Assembly: GCA_963377175.1 (NCBI GenBank)
Contig: CAUJNA010001213.1
Coordinates: 923,001 to 987,000, forward strand
Length of the DNA: 64,000 nucleotides
Direction: 5' to 3'
Source: Effrenium voratum
Taxonomy: Eukaryota > Sar > Dinophyceae > Suessiales > Symbiodiniaceae
The notes below the pieces were generated by a model that was not told the origin of the DNA, did not search any database, and worked only from the letters and a program-made list of their open reading frames with translations. Positions 1-14,000 of the stretch are shown in pieces (within the stretch, counting starts at the first letter, position 1; each line of letters opens with the position of its first letter). Position numbers and translations under genes: made by a program.

Positions 1-547
1 CACTGCGATCGCTAGAAGGCCGCGACCTAAGCCCAAAACCGACCTTTGGTCTGCGGTCTCAAAAGGTGTTTTGGGTCCTAAATGGGGGCAACTGGGTTGT
101 TGGAGGCACCTTTTCAGAACTTCAAAAGGAGTCAAAAGAATAATCCAGCACTTGGGGGTTCCACGGGTGATTGTGACAAAATATGTACACAGCATGAGCG
201 ATATTTGCTCTTTTTTGTTTTTCTCCCCCGTGTGCGGCTGTGATGATTTTTATACGTATTCAAGTGGGTTTACTCTATGTACCTATGCCTACCAACACGC
301 ACATATTTATATTTTTTGTATTATGCATATAAATGCCCCTCCCCCCCCCGGCAACGCGAAGCAACATTGCATGTGTTCAGTGCTTCGCGATTTACAATTG
401 CCGGAAGTCTTTCTTCAGAATCTGGGGCCTTGAGAACTTTAACCTTAACACCACTTTGAGGTCACTTTTCAGGATTCAGACAGGTTTGTCCAGCATCTTG
501 AATCCTGAGTCTCATCCACTTCCAGCAGGCGATTGGCAGCATAAGAC

Positions 548-808
548 TTGAAGGGCCTCTCGAGCCAGGCTCGAGTTGAGCGCATAGGCCAACATGCTGA
601 GATGTTTGGCGCTGAGTGGGCGCTGGCAGGAGATATTTCTGCGTGGGATTCCAGGAGTCCCCAGCTGAAGGAGCTGAGCGCTGAGGTGGAGCGGAAGGTC
701 ATGGGCGAGTCATACATGCAACTTGTGGACCCGGGGCGGCGCAAAACCAAGAAGCTCATTTCACGAGCGGCGCGAATTGCTGTGAATGGGCTGCACTACT
801 CTTGGTGA
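548..808 (+). CDS. Unidentified ORF, possible terminal exon or gene fragment
   Basis: An 86-codon open frame with ordinary-looking amino-acid composition: acidic/basic helical centre (LKELSAEVERK) and basic tail (GRRKTKK), ending in TGA. I do not recognise a family. It lies upstream of the first recognised NRPS exon and is not an adenylation-domain segment, so it is either a leftover gene fragment inside an NRPS intron or the end of another gene. No clear splice acceptor decides the start. Low confidence that it is expressed. Confidence 0.25.
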   Translation: MKGLSSQARVERIGQHAEMFGAEWALAGDISAWDSRSPQLKELSAEVERKVMGESYMQLVDPGRRKTKKLISRAARIAVNGLHYSW

Positions 809-942
809 CCAACGCGCAGCTCAACATTTGCATCGCGCTCACTGCCCTGAAGCGTCTTTTCAATGTTTCGCATGAAGTATAAAAGTGCTCCATGGCCTTG
901 CGCAGTTCCATCCATCAATTCTGATTCAACTCTATTAACATA

Positions 943-1066
943 CTGTGGATGGGCGAAATCCTGCACCACTTTGAAACCATGGTTGAAGCCATTGCTTGTT
1001 GGTATTTGCAGGTGGAATCATTATTCCAGGGTTTCTTAGGTGGTGCAGGATTTCGTCCATCCACAG
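943..1066. repeat. Snap-back inverted repeat, 27-bp arms
   Basis: Bases 943-969 and 1040-1066 are reverse complements with one mismatch in 27, separated by a 70-bp loop. This is the structure of a small fold-back element or MITE with long terminal inverted repeats. It lies in non-coding sequence. Confidence 0.8.
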
Positions 1067-1560
1067 CATCACTTGGAAAGAATTCCTATCTTTGAAAAAG
1101 GTCAATATCAATCAAAGTCAAACATGAGGACGCGACTTGATCTAAAGCACAGTTTGAAGCCCAAACCAAATTAAACTTGAAGCAGGTGCGTTTCCTTTAA
1201 ATTTCAATGAAGAAAACCACCATTGAAGTTGGAAGGCTTGAATCAACTTGAATGTCAAACGGTTACTTGCCCTTATCTAGTTCCACATGTTTGTTCACTA
1301 AGCATGCATTGAGCCAATCCAATCGCGGAAAGTTTTTCCATCCACAAGGAGCACGCACACCATACATCTCCTTCAGGAATTCCTTGTTTGGATTCCCTGC
1401 AGGTTTTCGGAAATATATGGGGTGCCCAAAGATGAAACTTCCTTGCTCGGCAGGCAAACACATATCTTTTGCTGCTGTGGGTGCGAATCCTTGCAATCCA
1501 GCTGGCTTTTGGATGCAACTTGGGAGGTTTCAGGGCCGGCGCCAGGTTTTGCACCCAAAG

Positions 1561-1632
1561 GTTCTGTGCCTATTGGCTGGGCCCTGCCCAATGTGCGCTT
1601 GGCCATCTCGCACGCCTGGGGGCTCAGCAGGG
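1561..1632 (+). CDS. NRPS exon: stretch between A5 and A6
   Basis: Encodes SVPIGWALPNVRLAISHAWG, which matches the family segment after the A5 motif (typically VPIGRPLPNTRVYV). The open frame extends left to about 1531, so the acceptor may be earlier. The end at a GT donor leaves phase 1, which fits the 2-nt start of the next exon (giving SRG|EEEADGELL). Confidence 0.75.
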
Positions 1633-2670
1633 GTCTTTTTCAATTTTTTTTCAATGTCCGCCTCCCCAGCCCCCCGCCCAGTTGAGGTTGATGCTGTGAG
1701 GGGAAGGGTGCTGTTTTTTTTTGGGCTGGCGACCGCACCGCAGCGTCGGGGAAAGCGGCTTGCTCGAAAAGAAAGGACAAACTTCGCCCTCAGTTTCTGG
1801 ACCCCGGATTTAGTCAGGTGCTTTTCCTGTTTACCCTGGAAAGCCGTTTGGCCATTTTGTTTGGACGGAACCCGTATTTGGATCGGTTTTTCCCGTATGA
1901 TCATTTTTTGCTAGCCGGTGGCCGTAATTGGCCGTATGCAACCCGTATTTTTGTTCAACAAATTGTTGACAAAAAGCCGTACATGACCCGTAGGGTCATT
2001 TCTTTATGGCCCAAACCGTATGGACAGAGAAAAAAAGGGCATATATGGGTTTCCAGGGCCCTCCCTCCCTCTCATGTGTTCTGTGCAAGTCGTGGGCTGT
2101 GCTTTGTTTGGGATTCTTGTGCCACAGTTCCCCAAAAGGGATCCCGCTTTGGGACGCCTTGTGGTAATCAGCCAGAGGTTGATAGTTTGGACCAGTGCGA
2201 TGGTCAGGTTGATGCCATTTCCAACAGAGCCTCTTGGGGGTGAGCATTCAATGTTTGTTTCTGAATGTGGAGGCATGGAGTAACCTCATACCTCCAAACC
2301 TTGGCCCTCGCACTGGCTTCACCCTGGCTTGTCCTCGGCTTCTCCAGGGATAGCCCCCATAGCCCCCATAGGAGTCCATGCGATGACTTAGGCTTGTCCT
2401 TTTAAGCTGGATATTTTTTGCTGGATCCAAGAGGTTGCAAAATAAAATGGGGATAGTTCCTGCAGGAGTAGCCTCCGAGTACCCTGGGAGCCTGCGTGCG
2501 AGTGTGCGAGTGGGCGGGCGAGCGGCTCGAACACAAGGTCACAACAAATGAGCCGAAAGTTACTGTTCGAGTGAAACAGTGTGCAAGTAGGGCTCTCTCG
2601 TCCACTCAAGCGGGCCCTCGCCCCTTCCGCTCGCACAATCGCACAGTCCACTCGCACACCGCACGTCCTA

Positions 2671-2717
<47 letters not shown>

Positions 2718-5700
2718 CACTCGTGCACACGTTAAAAAAGCCACTTGCGCCCTATTGGGAAAAGGTGCCAAACAACTTGTTGTTGACAACCCAATGGATA
2801 TTGTTGGAACGCATACGGCGCCGACGAGTACAGGGATTGCCAGAACAGGTTTGACGGTTTGCCAAAGGGACCACTCTTCATTCTGTACGTTGTCATGTTT
2901 CCGGAAAGGCCGCCAAAAACCGCAGTCCTTTTTTCGGTCAGGCGTCCCTTTCAACATCCGAAGGCGCGGAAATGAACGGAGACATGTTGAAGAGGGTCCC
3001 TTTGGAATCGCAGGCAGGAAGTCAGCCCTCAAATGTCTGGCCGTTTGGGCAAGCAAGCTTTCTTGTGGCAGGCTTTCACCATCGGAGCATGTGCGCGCAG
3101 GCTCGTCAGCTCGTTTTGTTTTTAGACACCTGGCAAGTCACATGATCGTGGTTTTGAGTTTCAATGGAGAAGCCCTTGGTGGACATCACCTGGCTATAGG
3201 ATCCACCTCCACCAAGCACCATTTAGCTTCCCCAGAAGAAGTTCCCCTTTTCATTTGTTGGCTTTTTTGGGGTTCCCTTTGTTTTCCACTACCAGGCAAA
3301 ACATGTTTTTTGCTGGGGGTCCTTTTTGAGTTAGGTGGTCCACTCTTGCAATCAGGGCCATGTCACCTGGTCTCCTGAACCGCCCCGAGGCAGGCGAAGA
3401 AGAGGCTGACGGTGAGCTGCTGGTGTCTTGCCTTCACAAGTTGTGACGCGCAGTTTATCGCAGCCTTTAGGCGATGTATTCATTTGTGTTTACCTTGGCT
3501 GGGTCTTGGAGGGTATGTCACAGTTTAAATGATGCTACGTCTTCAGGTTCACTAAATATGAACCGGAGTCAAACACATATTTTGCAAGGGGACGGAAGCT
3601 GAGGATTTTTGTTGGACGGAAGCCTCATTGAGCGCCGCAGGTTGGTGGCATAGGAGTGGCCTTGGGGTACCACAACCGCCCGGAGCTTACGGCCCAAAGC
3701 TTCCTTGACAGCGACGAGGGCAAGGCGCGGACGGCTGATAATGGACTGCCCGTGGTCGCTTCAGCATCAGAACTCGCAAGTTCCCCCAAATGGAAGGCAA
3801 CGGGGTGTAGGATCTTGTCCATTTTTCCACGTTCTTCCACTTTTTCGCTTTTGCCCAGCCATTTCTGTCAATGTTTCAATTTGTTCCATCTATTTAACAC
3901 CCAGTACTTCGTCATCCTGCAAGGGCCTTACGAGTGGGCTATAGCCTTCCCAGGTCTCAAACCTTGCGAAGACCCCAGAACTGACATACGGGTGTGGCTC
4001 AAACATGTGGCAAATGGACAAGTAGACCAATGCGGGTCTGGCCCTTCTTCTTTTTTTTCGGCGGGTAGGGAAATCATAGGTGGACTCGCGTGTTCCCCAC
4101 CTGGCGGGACCGGGGATGTCAGGTGTATCGCACTGGCGACCTGGTGCGCCACGCAGGACCTACGTCGCAAAGCGTTGGGCAGACATGTCACATCAAATCC
4201 ATCTCGCATCACAAACCATACCCAAACCACGACATTCAGCTGGCATTCAATGATATTCCGTCAAGAGCTGTTCTGTTGATTCTTCATTTTTGCTGTGAAG
4301 ACCTGGCCGTGGGGTGCGTTCCACAGGTTCCATTTGGGCGTGTCTTCGTTTAGGTTGGACCCCATAATGTTTGTTTTGTTGTTCTTTTCCTTTAAAGGCT
4401 GCAAACAGGGGATACCCTCGAAAAGATCGACACCTGGATCCTCAAACTACCCATGAAAATGGGATATCACCCCATCATGTTGGAGTAAAACCCACTCTTG
4501 AGGGAATTTTCAGGTTTCAGGCGCCCATTTGTTGGGCTGCGGTGTCTTTCTGTTTTGTTGTTTGTTTTTGTTTCGTTACGACTTTCGCGCAGGAGACGGT
4601 CTCGAGTTCCTGGGGCGACTGGACCAACAGGCACGGGATCCATCCCAGGAGTAGAAATGAACGGAAGGAACCCAAAGGGGGTCTTCTTCTTGACGGCTAT
4701 TGGGTTGGGTCTTTAGACTTTAACTTTTAGGTTGAAATCAAGTTGGGTTTTCCACTTAACCCCTAAAAAGTGATCCACTTTTTGCAGGGGGGTCAACAGC
4801 AACCAAGTCTTGTCAGCTCCCCCAGAAGAAGTTTCCTCTACAAAGGATGGCTTTTTGGGTCCCATGTTAGCCTGCAGAGAAAGACTGGGCTGTTCAAAGG
4901 CAATCCTTGATCCTTACCTTGGGTTTCGCAAGGAGTCCCCTTGATAGTGGTTTCCTGTGGGGATTATGGATTAGGATTGACAAACCCTCCATTTTGAACA
5001 AACAGCCCACAAAGAAAGGACCTGGACATTCCAACGAGTATGTTTTTACTTGTAATTTCTGTTTGTGCCTCAGTTTGCAACTCAAACACCCGCGGATTCC
5101 CGGCGCCGAAGCAAGGACAAGCGCCCGCAAATGGCGGCACAGCGCTCACAAAAAGCCGTCACAACTGCCACAAAAAGCCGCACGCATAAAAGCGCACTTC
5201 CACGCCAAAGCGCCGCAATCGCCCGTGCAACGCCTTAAATCGTGAAGCACCCGGGAAGAAGAAGCAAAGGAATGTCCCGGCAACCGAAGAAAGGGCATGT
5301 TTGTTTTTTTCTGGAAATGGAAGCTAAAACGGGAAATTCCCGATGGGTTGTGGCAGAGGTTTCCCACATGCAGCTTGATTACCTCGCCACGGCATCCGAG
5401 TTAGCTGATGTGATATTCAATATGGCCAGCATGTACACTTTTGGCGACCCCATGTTTTGCTACACGCCTTAGGAATGACCCGGAAAGGCGAAGTATTGTG
5501 ATCCTATGGACCGATTGCCCAAATTGAAAGTCGGATCAGAGTGTCCAAGCCCAAAGATTGAAACATGGGCTGGGATGTATGCTTGCAAACCTGCGATTTG
5601 CTCCTTTCGTTGATGTGCAGCGATCTACGAGCCAGCCACTTAACTCCCTTGCACTTGGAACTCGGAATCAGCGAAGATTTGTATGCAGCCCCAAATAGGT

Positions 5701-7940
5701 ACATGCAGTTTTCCGTCCTTTCGTGTTTTCTGAGGGGCGCCGTTTTCAGGGTGGTTTAAGGTTGCAAAGCCACACATTTTCTGTTTTGAAAAGGAGTGCC
5801 CCTATGTTTGAGACACATTGTTCCTGTTCATAGATGATATGGGAGCCAGCCACTGCAAACCGAGTTTGGCAGAAAGGTTGCACACCACCAGTTTGTTTAA
5901 TTACCCCTTTGCAGCTTGGCAACACCGCCCATTTTGCCAGTGGTATCTTGCAAAGCCGCCCATTCCTCGGAGTCTTTGGGGGCCACCAGGTGAAGTTTCG
6001 GGGCTTCCGCATCGAGCTGGGGGAGATCGAAGCGGCGGCTCGGACTCGATACTTTAGGGCCGAACTTCCGCCCAGTGGATCCCGGCTGCCACTAGAGCAA
6101 CACTTGCCCAAAGCGAATCGACCTTTTGACCTTTTGACCTTTTGGTTTCCCATGTGTTTTTTTTCCATTTTTGGCAAAGGTCCCAAAAGGTTAACCTTTT
6201 ATTTCTGGGTCCTTTGGGCAACTGAGACACATGTTGTCCCTTTGGGTTTTTCAAGAGTGTTTCCCTTGGTTATCTATACATATGTACGTATAAAGTTTGA
6301 ATCACGGGGTATTTTGTTCTGTTTTAACCTTTACAGGTAATGGATTCACTGGGTACTTTGTTTATTTTATTTTTTATTTTTCGGGTTCTTGGCCAAATAG
6401 ACTCCTCCAACCCCCCTCCCTCCCCTCCCTGTCCCTCCCCTTCCCCCTCCCTCCCCCCCACTCCCCGGGCCTCCCCACTCCCCCGCTCTGCCCCCTCGTC
6501 GCAGGTCTTGGAGCGTCTCCCGGAGGTGGCCGCGGCCACCGCGGCGCTCTGCCCCACCCGGCCCGGGTCCCCGAGGCCTCGGGTCCTCGGCCTCGGGTCG
6601 GTTTGACTCGGGCCCTCCGGCTCGGGGGACCTCACCTTTTTGGAGTTCCCAGAGGCTCCCGATGTATTTCGGCCCTCAAACAGGTTTTGAGACCCCCAAA
6701 CACCTTCGGGGTGTCTAATGGAGGGGTCGGGTCTTCCATTGAAAGCCCCAGGAGCCTCTGGGTTTGGAGCATTTTACGGAGGCAAAACAAAAAACGAAGC
6801 GGCCTTGGATCTGGAATGAATGTGTTGGGTTTGGAGCAGTTTGATACATGTGGATGATTGGGCTTTGGATGTTTGCCCTTGGAATATGTGCAAATATGAA
6901 GCATCAACATGTGTGTTGCCAGTTCACTCAGGAAGTGAGGAAGCAATATCAAACACACTAGCTCGATGTGTATCTTGTTGTTTATATGTGCTCTGATTCT
7001 AACTCTTGTTTCTGAGATGTTCTTTTGTTTTGCGGAAGTAGACTTGTGCTTGATCTGCTAAAGGGTTTTGAACCTGCCTGAAATGGCTGAAAGAAAGGCC
7101 CGCCAAAGCCGACTGCCGTTTCACTTGGCGACGTTGTTTTTTTCCACTGCTTTCCTGCTGTTCGCTTCCATGATCACAGTGTTTTTTTCTGGGGGGGGCG
7201 GGAAGGCTTTGTATAGATCCGCCGGCAAGCATTCGGCTCAGTTCCAGAGACGTGACTCACGCAACTCATCGATGGCGTCGCCCTTGGCAAGCCTGCCGCT
7301 GGTAAAGAAGGACGGGTAGTGGCACCCCAGGAATTGGCTCAGGTTTAAGCAAGAAACACAACCCCTCCCCCCCCCCCCGAAAAGCTAGTAAGATCTCTTC
7401 ATTAAAGCAAAACCCAAAAGGAGAGAGGCCGAGATCCATGGACCCGATGCTTAGCGTTTCTTGGGCCCTAAGGATCTAAGAGTTCTGCAAGGGCTTTTGC
7501 CATAAACATGAATCTGGGAATCCGATTCTCACCTGGCGTTTTTTTTCTCATCAAAGTTGGCTCATTCCAGCCCTTTGAACGTCCAAGAGCCTTCGGCGCC
7601 GCAGTTGTTGGGGACTTGTTGGGTGACTCAGCAGCAAGGGAGTCAGGAAGCTTCCTGAGCAAGGAGCACTTTGAACTTGGCTCCCAGCTATCTGAGGGCA
7701 GCCCGGTTTTCAGCAAGCGGCTTTTTACCGCAGGAACATGGGCCGGGAAAGGCCCAGATCTCCCAGTTCGTCACGAATCGGCTTTGATGTCAAGCGAAAG
7801 TGGCAAGCGGATCGGGCTTTAGCCTATTGGCCGCATTGTTCATTTCGCAAGCCCGGACGGCATGTGGGTAGGATTGAACAAGTGCTAAGATGTGCGAAGA
7901 AACACCTCTGGCAGAGAGCGCGGGAGAGAGAGAGAGAGAG

Positions 7941-8015
<75 letters not shown>

Positions 8016-11000
8016 AATAAACATATGCATACATATAGATGCACACACATATATATATATATATATAGAAAGAGGTATGTATGTTTCATTTTGTTCCTTG
8101 AGCATGTCCTTGTGTGGATGTTTAGGTTTCGAAAGATGGGCAAGTTGTCTGGCTTGCTTGTGCCTCTCCCTGTGCCAGGATGGGTCCAAGGGCGACATCA
8201 CTGGCAAAGTGGTGGCGATCCTCGCATCATTTTATTGGGGGTGCCAGGGGTTGCTGTATATATATATATATATATGTATATTTGTAATCCCCATGCTTTG
8301 GCTGCTTGAACATGACTTGGCCAAGTTAAAGGAATCCATGTTTGTGCTTTGTTAGCCGTCCGCATATTTGCATGCAACTTTGAGTATAGATCACTTGAGA
8401 ACCGTTGGGTCAGGTTCAAAGTTGTTGGCCCCTTTTTCTCCCCAAGACAAAGTGCCGTCCCCGCTTTCCCTCTGCTTCGCCTTAAAAACCCACAGCTGGT
8501 ACCAACTCCAAGGAAAACCCGCCTTGCAGCCACATCTGAAACGTCCGGCTTGGCTGCAAGGCTTTCGAAAGCCCTCAGGAAATCCGTCGAGGCTTGGGAT
8601 TTTCCGTGGGAAAATCCGTGGGTCTAAAGGGGAAGCACCTGTTTCCTCGTTGTTTTTTCTGGATTTCGGCTTGCCGGCAAGAGTGGGGAAGTGCCTCAAA
8701 CGCACGGGCGTGTTCACCAGACCCAAAACTGCCTCGACAAAGACCCACCTTCCATGGTTGATTCCCGAAATTTTCCACCCCCTCCTTCTTTTCAGCACCC
8801 ATCTTCCCCGGGATTGGACACATGTTTTGTACCACTCGGGAGTTGATGGTTTTTTAACCCTTGTGCAACACCATTCAGTGGTAAACCAAAGGTTTGGAGG
8901 TTTCCTGGCCATTTTTTCTCAGGAAGTGAGACCCTTTTTTGACTCCTTGGCCCAGAAAGCAGCCCTACCCCAGGAATTTTCCACCATGCCCCTCCAACCG
9001 CCTCTCCAATTTGTTGTTTGACTTGAAAAGGAGGCATCCCGGGCCATGGAAGCTACGAGAACCTCGATCCGCTTTCCGCCCGAGGCTCTACTTCTCGGCT
9101 CACTGGTGCCCGCCATGCAGAGGATTCACGCCGGCCCTGAAGCAGCGCCTCGAATTGATGCGAGGAAACGCGAGAGAGATGGCTGTGGGTCACAACGAAA
9201 GGGATCCCATTTTGGGGGATTTGTGAATTCACCCATTTTAGAACTTATTTTAGTGGTTGGATTGAATCGGATGTTCACCGGGGGCTAGCCGATTTGGGTT
9301 TTGACCCATGGCCATGTGAAAATATATGGCTGCAGTTTTGACCCATGTATAGCTGCAATGTTCATTGGGATGTTCATTAGGATCCCCGGGGCCCTACGAA
9401 GTGGACTCCGTCCATTTACTGGAATGGGCAAGCGTCAAAATTGAATCACCAGGGGCCGCAGGTTTTAGTCCTTGCTTCCATTTACCAGTGTTCCAGTTTG
9501 GGTACCTATTTTTGACCCACACTCATGTTCCCTTTGTGTTTAAGGGTTTTTTATATCACTAGTGGACATATGTTCCACAGTTTTTTCCAGCAGGCGAGAA
9601 GCAAATGGAAGGGAATGACCCTTGTAAACCATCCAACTGGTGGCTTCCTTCAAGGGAATCCCCTTCCGGTTCCTTCCCACATTCCCCACCTATGGCACCA
9701 GCCAGGAATCTGTGGTCTTGGGGTGCCCCAGGCTGATTTTCCAAGGGCTTGAGAGCGTTTTGGAATGGTCACTCTAGCGGTGAATCAAACATCTGAACCT
9801 TTTTGATCCGACCAACCCGGACGTGAGTATTCACCAGCAACATGTTGAACTTCCTCCGCGGGGGGCTTGTTGCGCGCACAGCTCGAACATGGGGATTTTG
9901 GGGGGGGGTGATCCGATGGGAGCTGGCCGCAACAGGCCCGCGAGGGACCCCCCCCCCCCGAATCTTTCAGCCTTACGACCGCAGCGTACGGCCTGGGCCT
10001 TCGGGGGTTTTGAGCCACGAGGTTCTACGAGACGCTCAAGGAGAAGGGCGAGAACGTGGAGATCATCTTCGTGTCCGCAGACAAAACTCCAGAGGAGGCC
10101 CAGGAGCAAACGGGGAGGAGGAGGGGGAGGGGTGGTGAACCGAACGATTTTTCGTTGTTTGGATCTCCACCCCATGAAACACAGGGGGTTGGGGGTTGCG
10201 GTGTTGTCCAAACGGAGTCGACCTGAAAGCTCCTTTTGGTTTTCCCATTCCGGGTTCCCATTTTGGGTGGCCCCACAAGGTGATCACCTTGTACTACAGG
10301 GCGCTTTCGGCAACTGAGTTAAACATGGAGGGGGACGAGGCACGCATGCTTCTTTTTCCGGTGCAGGGAAAGGCCAGAATGAAATTGGAAACCTTACCTC
10401 TTCCCCTCAAGATAGAGGGCAACTCCGGAACATCACAAGGTTCCTGTGGTTCCTTTCGAAAGAAATATTGACTCACTCCCTGACTTCCTGAACTTTTGCT
10501 TGTTGGGCAGACATCTTTTTCGTGGCAAGCAAGAAGGTTTGACTGTTCTTGGCCAATCCACTCAGGAAGAGATAGAGGCCAAAAAATGACAAGTACCATC
10601 TGATTTGCAGGATCCCTTGAAAAACGGCGTGTGGTTTTTGGATGGAGTTGTGCTGCAATCCACCAGGACGTGAGTTGGTCCCTTCCTCTTTTGGCGTGTT
10701 ATGTCTAAGATGGTTTCTGCCACCCCAAACACATTACCAGAATTTTGCAATGTACCTAAATAGTGTTACCCATTTTTTTTTGTGGATGTAGTCTTGGGGG
10801 GGGAGTGGGAATCATCTTAGATGTACAAAAAAAACAATGGGAACCCCTAGATTCACCAACCCCAGTTGATAAGCAGGGGTGCCTGGTTTTAGTGAGGGTA
10901 AATATCACTTCTGGGGGATGGGAACACCCCCATATTGATAAACAGGGGTTATTGAACACCAAAACCAATCATCTTAAGATATAAGTTATAAACAGTTCAG

Positions 11001-14000
11001 GGACCCCGCAGATTAACCAAGCCCAGCTTGTTTAATCAGGTTTTATACGCCAAAACCCCGGGGGACGGTAGGACTACTTCGCCGACCACCACGGAGATTG
11101 GCTGGCGGTGGACTTTAAGGCCACCAAGGAGCGCGAGCAACTGTCCAGGCGGAAGAGACCTGGGAGGGGGAGTGGGGGGTGGGGGGGGGGGAATGGGGCG
11201 GTCCACAAAGGCATTGTGTTCAAATACAATGCCCCCCAAAAAAAGAAAGGACGGATAAACATCATGATGTCCATTTCAAACCACCCAAAAAGGGTAGCCT
11301 CAAAAGAAAAGGGTACCCTCAAGAAAGCACGCCCGGACTGTGGATGGACGAAACTCTGCAACACTTGGCATGGATGAAGCCTTATTTGTACTGGACCAAC
11401 TGGAGCGAAGACCAACTGGTGCGAAGCCTGGACAATAAAAAGAGCATCCCCAATTTGAGTAGACCCGGCGGTTTCATTCAGGAAGGTATCCACAAAAAAA
11501 GTTAAGGATGAAATTGCTCCCTTACAGATGAACATAGGACACAACAACCCACCCATTTGAGGAGCGAACTTCTTTTGGGAATTAGACCCTTCTTGTTTTT
11601 CTCAGTTAATTTGTAGAGCACCTGAATGTGTATGAACCCTGTTCCTGTTGTTTTTTGTTTTTTAACGAGCGAGCTAGTAGGAGATATGCATAGGAATGCA
11701 CAACTACATAGCGTTTAAAACGCCTATTGAATATGGGTTTTCTTCTAGAGGGTTGTATTCTAAGATTGGAAATGTATAGGACCCCCTGCAAGTGCAGGCC
11801 AGCCCCCGCTTGGCCCGAGGGGAAGCTGCCGGTCAATGGCGTTTCCAGTCACATCCACTGGTCTGCTCGTGGCCCAGGCTCCAATTGAGGAGCTTCCCAA
11901 ACCCAAACAGTTCTTCTCACTTGTTCAACCTGTCTTTGGACCTTTTGATTTGTCCCATCTTGGTTTTCTGATCTTGGTCCTGGCCCCAAAAGGTTCATTT
12001 TAGTTCCAGGCCATTTGGGCAACTCAGTTTTGGCAGGTTCCACCCTGTCTTTTACTTTGTAGGCTCTGCAGAATTCGATCGCGAGCATTATGTTGCCATG
12101 AAGTCTAGAGATGCACAGGTGTGCAAATGCATCACACTATATGTTCGCAGATGCTTCTTGGGAGGACTCATTCCATTTTTCCAGGGCTTGATTCCCCATT
12201 ATTTGCAACCATCGTTCTTTTCAAAACCCAGGCGTTTTCTCGGGATTCTGGAGGTTTTCTAGAAAGGAGGATCCCTAGAAAGAATGGTTGGAAGGTACCC
12301 CTAGGTTTGTTTGGTCCGCATTTTGGTCGCGGACTTCGAAGTGGTTCCGGAGGCACTTCGAGGTCTCAGGCATCCCGAGCCTCATCCTCGTGGATTCCCA
12401 CGGGAAGGCAAGGCGTCGGCGTCGGTTCCGTCGCGGTTGGTTGGCGAGTCGCACAGCTTCTTGTCTTGGTCCCTGAGTTCATGGAATTCTTGTCACTTTT
12501 GGGGTTTGGACCGTTGAAGTGAGTCTCGGGGGGCGGAAAGGGAGGCTCACCTCCTTTGTGCTCTTTTCCGCATGGAAAGCGATGCGATGGCAGGGTCCCT
12601 GAAGGGTCCCTGAGTGGCCTCAAGTGTCACTCATGAAACTCATGGGTGACGCTGTGGCTCCAAATGAATGGGTGTGGAAGACTGGAGTCTGCGCACCCAG
12701 TCCCGTTTTTTCTCAGTTGAGGACCCAAACCCAAAACAGAACCTGAGAGGTGTTCCGTTCCACTGGAGTTGGTACCCCTCGTGTTGGTGGTTTTCTCGAC
12801 GAAAGGAACATTACTTTCCCTTTTGCTTGGGGTGGGGCAGTCCCCTAAAAAAGACTCCCTAATCAGTGTAGGATTGGTGTGTGTGTGTGCCAAAAAGAGG
12901 AGAAACAATCAAAAGACAGTCAAAGGGAAACTCACCACTAAGCCCTCTCACAGGTTTTTTTTGTGAAATGAGGCACCCTGCACTTTGCCATTCAGTGTGC
13001 AAGTCTCAGAGCCAGGCCATGTAAAGATGGGTGTCCCAATTTTAAGACCCCAATTAATGTCGCACGTCTCGCAGGTTTCGTCCGAATGAGTGGCGTGTTC
13101 CCTTTGCTTTCCCTTTAAGCGAACCCTAAAAATGGTACAGTACCAAGCCTCAAGAGAGAAGTTGCAGCCCTCGGGCCCCCTCATGTCCAGCCGGGCATAC
13201 TTGGAGAGGTTTGTCTCAAAGCAGCGAAGCTCTTTTTGGGACGGGAACCTGCCACACACAGATTTTCTCCTTCTCGCCAGCACAAAGGGCATAGGCCTCC
13301 AAGGCGTTCCACCCCTTGGGTGGCGGCAGTGACGCCTCGTCCTGCGTCAAAAATGGTCCCTAGTGTTTAGAGTCACGTGCGTCTTATGATTTTGGCAAAG
13401 AGTATCTATGCCACTTTGAGGGCTCCGTGTGCTTGCCTTGTGCGTGGCTTGGGACATCATTTGGACAATGCGATTTGAGAATTCCCCTTTTCATGAAACC
13501 TTGGAGGGGAGGGAGGAGGTAGTGCTGCTGAAGTGACACCCTCAAAACTGCTTCCAACACATGCTCCCCTTCGCTTCAAGTCCGGCTCAACAGCGGGAAC
13601 ATGACTGTTCCTTCGCTTCGTGTATGCCAAAGCTGGGTTGATCGAAACCTCCAAGAAGCGGTAGTTACCCTCGACAAAAAAACAAACACATACAGAAGCC
13701 TTGCCCACAAGAAATCAAGGGAGCTGGATTTACCACCCAAAAAGGGTTGCACCATGCTGAGCCACCCCGCCACCCTCCAAATTTGGATGGGTGGTCAAAC
13801 ATCTAGGGGGACCCCCCCAAACTACTGGCGCTGCTTATGGTTTGCCATTCAGCCAAGCTGATAAAGTACCGAGCCCCACAAATAACTACTCCCATGTCAT
13901 CAGACAAGACGCCCATTTGCGCAGGTATACAAATTCTTGAGTTTCGGCGGTTTTTTGAGGGTCTCTTGGAAGGGGCCGGCCCGCAAGGTGGTGGGTCAAT

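Noticed and set aside
1252..1914. 220-codon plus-strand frame overlapping the first NRPS exon
   Set aside because: It is in a different frame from the exon that matches the adenylation family and includes low-complexity Pro/Phe stretches.
2388..3378. Very long open frames on both strands (265 and 222 codons)
   Set aside because: They run through the (CA)n microsatellite, which has no stops in several frames; the rest has no protein character.
8391..8912. 173-codon minus-strand frame inside a nucleoredoxin intron
   Set aside because: No family resemblance, no splice context, composition typical of the surrounding intron.
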